A stretch of 49,478 bases of DNA. Source: Opitutaceae bacterium (GTDB lineage Bacteria; Verrucomicrobiota; Verrucomicrobiia; Opitutales; Opitutaceae). The notes below the pieces were generated by a model, which had not been told where the DNA came from, did not search any database, and saw only the letters and a program-made list of their open reading frames with translations. How positions within the stretch are numbered: position 1 is the first letter of the stretch; the number at the start of each line of letters is the position of its first letter. Positions 17,885 to 25,051 of this stretch are shown one piece after another. The position numbers and the translations under genes are program-made. Location: positions 1-49,478 of the forward strand of contig JAUYAK010000104.1 in NCBI GenBank assembly GCA_030693515.1, given 5' to 3'.

Positions 17885-19318
17885 TCAGCGCGTGAGGAAA
17901 CCCTTCGGGCGCTTGGGCTCGGGGGCGGGGAAGGGCAGGGTGTCGGGGAAGATGGCCACGTCGGTCGTGAGCTTGAGCGGATGAGGCGCGCCGATGTCGA
18001 AGGACAGCTCAAGGAAGAACGCGGTCCAGCCCTGTGCGGGTTTCGGGACCGAGGCGGTGAAGGTGCCGCGGCCTTCGACCGGCGACGATTGCCAGACGGG
18101 GCCGAGCGTCTCGAGGCGGAAGTCGCGCGCGGCGGGATTGGTCGCCTGCCAGAGGAGCACGGAGGTCGGCTTGGTCTTGGTCGTGACGGTGAGCGAGCCG
18201 TCGCTGCCGGTTTGCCACGTGAATTGCGGCAGCGCCGTGCGGTTCACGATGGCGTGGTGCCACGCGAGGAGGGTTTGGGTGGCGTCGCTGTTGCGCAGCG
18301 AGTGATCGGTGTTGGGCACGTGGCGCTGGAATTTTTCGCCCGGCAGCTCGTTGAAAAAAAACTGCGACGAGTCAGCCGCGAAGAACTGATCACCGCAGGC
18401 GTTGATCATGAGCTTCGGCATCGTGAAACGATCGACGTAGGAGATCGGATCCTCGATGGCGTAGAGGGCCTTCAGTTCCGGCGTGCCGTTCCAGTCCATG
18501 ATGGCGTGCCGGACGTAGTCGCCGACGGCCGGCGCGTAGAAGCCATAGGAGCGGAAATGGTGGACCATCGATGGCTCAAGGTTGAGCACGTTGATCACGA
18601 GGGGGCAGATCGCGACGACGCGGCGATCGACGGCGGCGGCGGCCCACGAGGTCCAGCCGCGCTTTGAGGCGCCGGCGACGACGAATTTGTCCACGGCCGC
18701 ACGGCCGCCTTCCGCGCTGGCGAGAAAGGCGGTGACGGCGTCCATCGCGCGCACGGCGGCCTTCGTCATCGGCAGGCGCGCGGGCCAGCGTTCGTCGCCC
18801 GTGCGGAGAAACTTGTCCCAAGTGTAGGCGATGAGGTCGTCTTCCTTGCGCTCCACGCCGTCGCCGCCGAAGACGAGGGTCTGGTTAGGCACCATGCGCA
18901 GCTCGATGGCGACGGACTGGGTGCCCTTGGCGAGATCGAGGAGCGAACGCGAGGGCTTGGGCGGCGCGGCGGCGGGGGCGTTGGCGCCGCCGCCGATCGT
19001 GAGGAGGGCGGTGGAGTGCGCGAGATTGTCGGGCTTCACGATGAGCAGCCAGTGGCGCCACTCGGTGCGGTTGACCTCGGCGGTTGTGAGCCAGTTTTGC
19101 GAAACGAGATCGAGGGTGTAAACGGTGGCGCCGGCGGCCTCGTCGCGGGACTCGGCGACTTTTTTCCAGGAGAAGCTGGGATCGGGCGCAGCGACGTAGC
19201 GGTCGAGGGCGGTCGTGGTTTTTCCCTGGCGGGCGGTGTCGGCGGCGGTGGCGAAAGGCGCCGCGACGGCGAAGATGAAAAGGGCGAGACGAGTGAGCGA
19301 CGACGAAGGGCGGTGCAT
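17885..19318 (-). CDS. PhoPQ-activated pathogenicity-related (PqaA-like) secreted protein
   Basis: A 477-residue protein with an N-terminal signal peptide (RLALFIFAVAAPFATA). The body has the alpha/beta-hydrolase-like fold typical of the PhoPQ-related family: an early YTLDLVSQNWLT segment with WRHWLLIVKP, VVAGASKRGWTSW at the nucleophile elbow (GASKRG), MINACGDQFF and NTDHSLR near the C-terminal catalytic positions. Family function is poorly defined; a role in the cell envelope or periplasm is expected. The ATG at 19318 is chosen because the signal peptide follows directly. It sits between sorB and the P450 gene in the same orientation. Confidence 0.85.
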   Translation of the reverse strand: MHRPSSSLTRLALFIFAVAAPFATAADTARQGKTTTALDRYVAAPDPSFSWKKVAESRDEAAGATVYTLDLVSQNWLTTAEVNRTEWRHWLLIVKPDNLAHSTALLTIGGGANAPAAAPPKPSRSLLDLAKGTQSVAIELRMVPNQTLVFGGDGVERKEDDLIAYTWDKFLRTGDERWPARLPMTKAAVRAMDAVTAFLASAEGGRAAVDKFVVAGASKRGWTSWAAAAVDRRVVAICPLVINVLNLEPSMVHHFRSYGFYAPAVGDYVRHAIMDWNGTPELKALYAIEDPISYVDRFTMPKLMINACGDQFFAADSSQFFFNELPGEKFQRHVPNTDHSLRNSDATQTLLAWHHAIVNRTALPQFTWQTGSDGSLTVTTKTKPTSVLLWQATNPAARDFRLETLGPVWQSSPVEGRGTFTASVPKPAQGWTAFFLELSFDIGAPHPLKLTTDVAIFPDTLPFPAPEPKRPKGFLTR

Positions 19319-19375
19319 GGGCGGGGTTGAATGAAAGGAGCTGCGCCAGGCGAGGACGGCAGTGGTCACGCGCGG

Positions 19376-19720
19376 CTACTTGGCCGCGGCCCGCTCGGCG
19401 CCGTAGAGTTTCACGAGATAGTCGGTGAGCGGATCGATCGCGGTGTCGGGAATCGGGGCGCCGAAGGTCTTCTGCATCTTGATCACGGTGTTTTTCCAGT
19501 AGGCACGTGAGGAGGCCGGCGGCTGGGTGAGCACGTAGTCCGAGGAGTGGCAGGTGGAGCACAGCGCGGTGGCGAGCGCGGCGCCGGGCAGGGGTGAATC
19601 GGCGAGGCGGGCGGTCTCGGTGGGCAGCGTGATCGACACGACGCGGGGCTGGGCGTCGGCGGCGAGCAGCGCAGCCACACCGAGGGTGATCGCAAGGGCG
19701 GGGAGGAGGGGGCGTTTCAT
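19376..19720 (-). CDS. sorB: Cytochrome c subunit of sulfite dehydrogenase (SorB-like)
   Basis: A 114-residue periplasmic c-type cytochrome. A signal peptide (LLPALAITLGVAALLAADA) precedes a single heme motif, CSTCH, followed by VIKMQKTFGAPIP, whose Met is a plausible distal ligand. The ATG overlaps the stop of the upstream sulfite dehydrogenase gene by four bases (19717-19720), the usual arrangement for sulfite:cytochrome c oxidoreductase. It accepts electrons from the molybdenum subunit. Confidence 0.85.
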   Translation of the reverse strand: MKRPLLPALAITLGVAALLAADAQPRVVSITLPTETARLADSPLPGAALATALCSTCHSSDYVLTQPPASSRAYWKNTVIKMQKTFGAPIPDTAIDPLTDYLVKLYGAERAAAK

Positions 19721-20955
19721 ACGGCTTCGATGCGGACGGGTTCGACGACGTTGCGCGCGTAGCCGGCCGGGTTCCAGAGCGGCTCGAGGGGCTGGGATTC
19801 GCCGAGGCGATTGAGGGCACGGGCCATGAGCGTGTGCGGGCCGCGCGCCGCGGGGGTGAAGGGAATCGTCCACTCACGGAAACCGTAGCGACCCTGATCG
19901 GCGCCGAGCGTGGCGGCGCGCCAGGTGCGGCCGCCGTCGCCGGAGAACGCGACCTCGCGGATGCCGTGTCCGCTGTCGAACGCGATGCCGCGCACGCGCG
20001 CCTCGCGGCCGGCGGGCAGCGTCGCGCCCTCGGCGTGGCTTGTGATGAACGAGCGGATGGTGAAGCGCGCGATGGGCACGGTTTTCTTCGGCGCGGTGCC
20101 GGGCGCGATAGCGTGATGCGGCGTGTCGGGCATCCGATACGCGGTCGCCTGCCAGAAACCGCTGAAGTCGCGGTCGAGCACCTCGATGTCGTGCACGTGC
20201 TTGATCCAGTAGGTGCCGAAGTAGCCGGGCACGACGAGACGCAGCGGGTAGCCGTTGAGCACGGGGAGATCAGCGCCATTCATGCCCCATGCGAGCATCA
20301 CCTCGCCGTCGAGCGCGTGATCGAGGTCGAGGGCCTTCACAAAATCCGGCGTGCCCGGGAGCGGCGCGCGGTCGAGGCCATCGAAGGCCACCTGCCGTGC
20401 GCCTGCGGCGACGCCGGCCTTTTCGAGCAAGGCGCGCAGCGGCACGCCCGTCCAGCGCGCGCAGCCCATCGCGCCGTGGCCGAGCTGGCCGCCGTTGACG
20501 CGGGGCGTGAAGAAGCCGCGGCTGTTGCCCGAGCATTGATTGACCGCGACGAGATCGACGGGCGTCGCGAGGCGCTTCAGTTCATCGAGCGAAAGCGAAA
20601 GTTCGTTTGCGACCTTGCCGCGCACGCGCAGCCGAAAGGTTGAGAGATCGATCGACGTCGGGATGTCGCTGAGGTGGTAGCGGACGAAGAACGCGTCGTT
20701 GGGCGTGAGCACGCCGTCGTTGAACACGGAGAACGGCGTCTCGAGCTGCGGCGGCCGCGCGGTGAGGCGGATGAGCGGGCGCTTCTGCGGGTAGGCCACG
20801 AGTTCGCGCTCGCCGTTGGCAAACGGCAGCGTGATGCCCTTGGCCCCGGTGGTGCCGGCGACCGCATCCGCGGCCCGCGCCAGTGAAGATTGTCCGAGCG
20901 CAGCGCCGGCGGCGAGCAAGCCGGAGGCCCGGAGAAAACGGCGGCGGGGGTGCAT
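19717..20955 (-). CDS. sorA: Molybdopterin sulfite dehydrogenase (SorA-like)
   Basis: A 412-residue sulfite oxidase-family protein that oxidises sulfite to sulfate in the periplasm. The N-terminus HPRRRFLRASGLLAAGAAL is a Tat signal, consistent with export after cofactor insertion. The molybdenum-ligand Cys141 lies in AVNQCSGNSRGFF, followed by the pterin-binding segment GCARWTGVPL and GYPLRLVVPGYFG. The C-terminal Ig-like dimerisation domain spans about 290-412. The start at 20955 places the Tat motif at the N-terminus; upstream in-frame sequence is not signal-like. It is first of the minus-strand run and is divergent from the SnoaL-like gene. Confidence 0.9.
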   Translation of the reverse strand: MHPRRRFLRASGLLAAGAALGQSSLARAADAVAGTTGAKGITLPFANGERELVAYPQKRPLIRLTARPPQLETPFSVFNDGVLTPNDAFFVRYHLSDIPTSIDLSTFRLRVRGKVANELSLSLDELKRLATPVDLVAVNQCSGNSRGFFTPRVNGGQLGHGAMGCARWTGVPLRALLEKAGVAAGARQVAFDGLDRAPLPGTPDFVKALDLDHALDGEVMLAWGMNGADLPVLNGYPLRLVVPGYFGTYWIKHVHDIEVLDRDFSGFWQATAYRMPDTPHHAIAPGTAPKKTVPIARFTIRSFITSHAEGATLPAGREARVRGIAFDSGHGIREVAFSGDGGRTWRAATLGADQGRYGFREWTIPFTPAARGPHTLMARALNRLGESQPLEPLWNPAGYARNVVEPVRIEAV

Positions 20956-21088
20956 CGGCGGGAGGTTGGCGGCGGACGCGTTGAGCGCAAGGCTCACGGT
21001 GCGGATCGGTTTTGCCCCTTGCCCGATGCGCCGCCTTGCAGGAGAATGTTGGCTCACATCGATCGGTAAACCCTCAGCCCCTCCTCCC

Positions 21089-21448
21089 ATGACAACCGCC
21101 GCCATCGCCAAACGTCTCGTCGCCCTCTGCCGCAAGGCGGAGTGGGAAACCGCCCATAAGAAACTCTACGGCATCGCCGCCGTCAGCATCGAGCCCAACG
21201 CCACCCCGAACTTTCCCAAGGTGACGAAGGGCCGCGCCAAGATCATCAAGAAGGGCCACGCCTTCGGCGAGATGGTGGAGAAGATGCATTCGCTCAAAGT
21301 CTCGGAGCCCGTGGTGGCCGACAGCTCGTTTGCCTGCACGATGGCCATGGACGTCACGATGAAGGGCCAAGGTCGCATGAAGATGGCCGAGCTCTGCGTC
21401 TACCAAGTAAAGAAGGGCAAAATCGTGTCGGAGCAGTTTTATTTCTGA
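21089..21448 (+). CDS. SnoaL/NTF2-like small protein
   Basis: A 119-residue protein with the alternating helix/strand pattern of the NTF2/SnoaL-like fold: an N-terminal helix MTTAAIAKRLVALCRKAEWE, then helix-turn segments and strands ending MAELCVYQVKKGKIVSEQFYF, the typical closing strands of the family. It has no signal peptide and is probably cytoplasmic. Function within the family varies widely (ketosteroid isomerase-like, polyketide cyclase-like or non-enzymatic). The ATG at 21089 is the natural start. It stands alone, divergent from sorA and convergent with the DUF1016 gene. Confidence 0.7.
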   Translation: MTTAAIAKRLVALCRKAEWETAHKKLYGIAAVSIEPNATPNFPKVTKGRAKIIKKGHAFGEMVEKMHSLKVSEPVVADSSFACTMAMDVTMKGQGRMKMAELCVYQVKKGKIVSEQFYF

Positions 21449-21486
21449 CCCCGCCGAAACGGCACCTCTGGCGGCGCAGGGTGCGA

Positions 21487-22512
21487 TCAGGCTTTGGCGG
21501 AGGCAGGCAGCACTTCGCGGACGACTGCGGCGAGTTGCTTCGCCGTTGGCAGCTTGCCTCTGAATTCCGCCGGCAGCTTGGACTGAAGCTCATACTGCGC
21601 CACGCCGATGGGGTTGGTCTTCGACTTCAGCGCGAACTCCACCTCCACGTCGTCCTTCTCCGCGCAGAGGATGATGCCGATGGAGGGGCGGTCGTCCGGG
21701 GCGCGCTCCTTTTCGTTCAGGAGGTTCAGATAGAAATCCATCTTGCCCGCAAACTCCGGCTCAAACGCCACGACCTTGAGGTCGAACGCGACGAGCGCCT
21801 TGAGGAAGCGGTGGTAAAACAACAGGTCCACAAAGTATTCCTTCGCGCCGAGGGCCAGCCGGTATTGCCGGCCCACGAAGCAAAACCCGTAGCCGAGCTC
21901 CAAGATGAAATTTTGCAGCCGGCCGATGAGCCGGTCCTCCAGCTCCCGCTCCTTCATCGGCCGCGCGATGCCGAGGAATTCCAGGTTGTAGCGGCTCTTC
22001 AGCATCTCGTCGGCTTGCTCCGCGAAATGCTCTGGCAGCGCCACGGCAAAGTTGTGCGTCTTCTTCTCCGCCTTCGCGCGCTCGTAAGCCTGCGCTTTGA
22101 TCTGGTTGAGCAGCACCGCGCGGCTCCAGCCGAATTGCGCCGTGGCGCGGAGGTAGTAGAGGCGCGCGGCGGGGTCGGTGAGCTTATTGAGCATCTCCAC
22201 GTGTTGCCCCCATGGAATGGCTCCCACCAATTCTCGCACAGCTTGTGCGAGAATTTCAGGCTTCGCCGTTTCAACACCACGAGGCCCCAATTCTCTCACA
22301 GCTTGTGAGAGAAATTCAGGCGACGTATGGTCCGCGTAGAGCTGTAGCATGCGCCAGACGTTGCCGGAGGAGAACCCACGCAGGTCAGGAAATTCCGCCC
22401 GCAAATCGGCCGCGAGCCGTTCCACCACGGCGTCACCCCAGCCGAGTGTCTGCTGCTTCTCCGCGATCCCGCGCCCGATGTCCCAGTAGAGCAGAACCAA
22501 CTTGCGATTCAC
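21487..22512 (-). CDS. DUF1016 (YhcG-like) PD-(D/E)xK nuclease-family protein, 5'-truncated
   Basis: A 341-residue DUF1016 protein. An N-terminal helical domain starts at NRKLVLLYWDIGRGIAEKQ. A nuclease domain carries FVGRQYRLALGAKEYFVDLL and LVAFDLKV, the spaced Asp and DxK of a PD-(D/E)xK fold. Family members usually have about 30 more residues before the LYWDIG segment; here only a short unrelated open stretch precedes a GTG start at 22512, so the 5' end looks lost. The gene begins 42 bases after the stop of the XamI-type endonuclease, as third gene of the restriction operon. It contains two 23-bp palindromes spaced exactly 60 bp, encoding the duplicated QAVREL segments. Confidence 0.85.
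   Translation of the reverse strand: MNRKLVLLYWDIGRGIAEKQQTLGWGDAVVERLAADLRAEFPDLRGFSSGNVWRMLQLYADHTSPEFLSQAVRELGPRGVETAKPEILAQAVRELVGAIPWGQHVEMLNKLTDPAARLYYLRATAQFGWSRAVLLNQIKAQAYERAKAEKKTHNFAVALPEHFAEQADEMLKSRYNLEFLGIARPMKERELEDRLIGRLQNFILELGYGFCFVGRQYRLALGAKEYFVDLLFYHRFLKALVAFDLKVVAFEPEFAGKMDFYLNLLNEKERAPDDRPSIGIILCAEKDDVEVEFALKSKTNPIGVAQYELQSKLPAEFRGKLPTAKQLAAVVREVLPASAKA
22229..22315. repeat. Two palindromes 60 bp apart inside the DUF1016 gene
   Basis: TTCTCGCAC-AGCTT-GTGCGAGAA (22231-22253; arms extend to 11 bp) and TTCTCTCAC-AGCTT-GTGAGAGAA (22291-22313) are near-identical hairpins with the same pentaloop. Their start positions differ by exactly 60 bp, so they encode a 20-residue period (SQAVREL and AQAVREL). 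The arms differ by compensatory changes: C to T on the left and G to A on the right. Confidence 0.85.
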
Positions 22513-22554
22513 TGCGCGGCCGGTGACGCCCTTAAGCGAGGACGCGGGCCAGAA

Positions 22555-23478
22555 CTATCTCGCCTCGGTCGAGCTGATGTAGCTACCGAGCTTTGCCAGA
22601 TCGTGAGCCCAAAAAATCGTGAGCCCCGAGTCCTGCGCTTGCAGTAGATTATTCACTTTGAAAACTCCGCCGATCACAGCGGTCGGCACCACTTGGCTGG
22701 TGCCAAAAGAGCGCTGCCACTCCACCGCCTTGGCTGCGGCGTCGTTGTTGAGACGTTTGACCGAGTTGGTGGCGCTGTTCGACACCTTGCACTCAATGGG
22801 CATCAGACGCGTGTCATTGAGCCGCAGAATCACATCGGCTTTGCGGGTTCCGAGCAGACACTCGGAGCAGAACTCCCCTCGCTTTGGGCCTTCCACGATC
22901 GTCGAGATCGCGGCGCGCGGGACTTCAGTGTATTTCAATGAGACAAGGTAGTCTTTGACCAACGCTTCCTGGGTTGATTTGCCGTCGCCGCGGCGTGCAG
23001 TGGAGATGCGTTGCGCGGCGAGAAGAACTGACGACGCCAAGAGCGCGGCGGACTTCTCCTCAGGCGTCGGAGACCGCCGTTCCACAATCCAAGGAAAACG
23101 AAACGGGTCGATGGTTTGCTGGATCACGGAGAAAACTTTTCTCAACTTCTTCTTGTCGGCGCTGAGGACGCCGGGCGCGAGCGACGGCACCGCGGCGAGC
23201 ACTTTCAGGTCGTCATCCGAGATTGGCGGGCCGGACAGGTAACGCAGGGCTTCGCCAAGGTTGTCCTTGTAGGATGCTGCGAGACTGGCGTCCGAAATGC
23301 GATTGGGAGCCATCTCACCCAAGTGCTCGAACAGGGTTGTGAAGAGCTGGCGCGATTCTGTGAAGTGCTGTTTCCACGCTTCGGTGGGAGCGAGGCGCCC
23401 CGCGCGAAATGCAGCGGCGGACTTCTCGGCATCCGCGGCGAACTGCTTCGCCGTCCAAAGCGGGGGGACCTTGTTCAT
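22555..23478 (-). CDS. XamI-type type II restriction endonuclease
   Basis: A 307-residue protein matching the XamI endonuclease family. The catalytic PD-(D/E)xK motif is visible as ADVILRL (Asp215) followed by MPIECKVSNSATNSVKRLN (Glu229, Lys231). The ECKVSNS segment with downstream KRLN is characteristic of this family. XamI itself cuts GTCGAC; specificity of this homologue is inferred only. The ATG at 23478 overlaps the methyltransferase stop by four bases (23475-23478), so methylase and endonuclease are co-translated in the order that lets protection precede cutting. Confidence 0.88.
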   Translation of the reverse strand: MNKVPPLWTAKQFAADAEKSAAAFRAGRLAPTEAWKQHFTESRQLFTTLFEHLGEMAPNRISDASLAASYKDNLGEALRYLSGPPISDDDLKVLAAVPSLAPGVLSADKKKLRKVFSVIQQTIDPFRFPWIVERRSPTPEEKSAALLASSVLLAAQRISTARRGDGKSTQEALVKDYLVSLKYTEVPRAAISTIVEGPKRGEFCSECLLGTRKADVILRLNDTRLMPIECKVSNSATNSVKRLNNDAAAKAVEWQRSFGTSQVVPTAVIGGVFKVNNLLQAQDSGLTIFWAHDLAKLGSYISSTEAR

Positions 23479-24974
23479 GCCGCAGGGAAAATCTCGTCTC
23501 CGAGCAGCGGGATGACCATCGCGTCGCCCGGCTCGAATTTCACCATGCCGCCGCCGTAGGTGCGTCCGCCCGTGGCCGCGACGTTGCGATTCAGCCATGC
23601 AACGATGCGATCTTGGGTGGCGGCGCTCATGGGCTGCAGCGGTGTCAGACCATGCGCGATGTTGATGAGGCGAGCGCCGCAGGCATTACGCGCGAAGCAA
23701 GGCGGCCGGCGCCCCATGTAGCTCATCACGATCGCTGGCGGTGGTTTGAGTCGGACGCGCCACCACGGCTTGCGGTGCTGCGCCGTGTAGGAGTCGGCCG
23801 CACCAACGAGCGACGCGGCTTCGAGAAACGTGTCGACGCGCCGGCGCTCGGCGGCGGAAAGCTCATGCAAATCGGCCGGCAGGTCGATCACCCGGCGTAG
23901 ACGTGAGGAATCGTGGATGAGACCGTTTGCGTCGATAATGTCCATCGCGTCGGTCACACACGGAAAGAGATATCGCTCTGGAATCAGGCGCTCCGTGTCG
24001 GGCGTGGCGATCCAAGCTTCGTTCAAGCCTGTGACTTGACCCCGGCTCACCTGAAAAAAATCGCCCAGCATGGGGCCGAGTTCCGATGGGGACGGCATCG
24101 GGAGGCCGTGGCCTGGCCATTTGGTCAGTGAGAGCAACTGCTGGCGCTTCGCCTGAAACTGCGGTTGCACGGCGCGGAGCATCAGATCACTTACGGCGAC
24201 GTGATCGTCGCTCCCCTCGCTCCAGCCAGTAATGACCGAGGTAGTCAGCGCGTCGTCGAAAATCCGCTCGGCGGGATGCGCGCGGACCAAGCGGTCTCCG
24301 CCCATTCGGCAAAAAAGGGCGCGCATGCTTTCGCCGTAATTCGTTTCCATCCATTCGGCCGCCGTGACAAAGCACCCGATGTCACCTGGCCGCGACAGGA
24401 GGTGCGACTTGAGAAAAAAATAGAGGTGCAGCCCCGCGAGCTGGCTGCCCGGCAGGCCGAGTTGCCGCATCTGCGCCGAATACCAGGCCTTGTCTTCGGG
24501 TCGAATGTCGTGGTGACGAACGTAGGGTGGATTGCCGACAAAAGCAGTCACTCCAGCGATGCGTGGCAGATTTAACGCAATATAGTCGTCGCAAATAACC
24601 TGAACTTTCAGGCCGGCCATTTGGGCGTTGATCCGGGTCGCCTCGGCGAGGGCCGCGTCTTTCTCGACCGCAATCACTTTTGCGCGCGGCCAGCGTCGTG
24701 CGGCGGCAAGAGCATAGCGGCCAGTCCCGGCTCCGGCGTCCACGATGCGTGCGGGGCTCGTTTTTGCCGCGATTTGATCGAGCTGAAGATCGATTAACCA
24801 CTGGGGTGTAAAAGTCGCGCCTTGCGCACGGCGATCACGGGCGGAAATCGACTCGATGAAGAAGTCCCCAAGTGGATCGGAACCACGCAAAACTCCAGGC
24901 AGCACCGCCTGCACGTCTGCCATGCGTGTGCCTCGCCCCAGCTTTGCTGCTGCTTCTGTGATGCGCCGGTTCAT
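23475..24974 (-). CDS. N6-adenine DNA methyltransferase of the XamI-type system
   Basis: A 499-residue gamma-class N6-adenine methyltransferase. SAM-binding motif I is IVDAGAGTGRYAL (about 77-89), and catalytic motif IV is NPPY (148-151). A long target-recognition region follows to the C-terminus. The N-terminal SISARDRRAQGATFTPQWL is typical of such enzymes (GAxFTPxxL). It is the first gene of the operon methylase-endonuclease-DUF1016, with 77 bases between its start and the recD2 stop. Codon and base use looks less GC-rich than in neighbouring housekeeping genes, consistent with transfer. Confidence 0.88.
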   Translation of the reverse strand: MNRRITEAAAKLGRGTRMADVQAVLPGVLRGSDPLGDFFIESISARDRRAQGATFTPQWLIDLQLDQIAAKTSPARIVDAGAGTGRYALAAARRWPRAKVIAVEKDAALAEATRINAQMAGLKVQVICDDYIALNLPRIAGVTAFVGNPPYVRHHDIRPEDKAWYSAQMRQLGLPGSQLAGLHLYFFLKSHLLSRPGDIGCFVTAAEWMETNYGESMRALFCRMGGDRLVRAHPAERIFDDALTTSVITGWSEGSDDHVAVSDLMLRAVQPQFQAKRQQLLSLTKWPGHGLPMPSPSELGPMLGDFFQVSRGQVTGLNEAWIATPDTERLIPERYLFPCVTDAMDIIDANGLIHDSSRLRRVIDLPADLHELSAAERRRVDTFLEAASLVGAADSYTAQHRKPWWRVRLKPPPAIVMSYMGRRPPCFARNACGARLINIAHGLTPLQPMSAATQDRIVAWLNRNVAATGGRTYGGGMVKFEPGDAMVIPLLGDEIFPAA

Positions 24975-25051
24975 CTGTCAGGTGTGTTTTTTGCGCGGCT
25001 CGGAAAAGGAATGCGAGCGTATCTTGGTTGATGAATTGAGCCGGGTGACAC

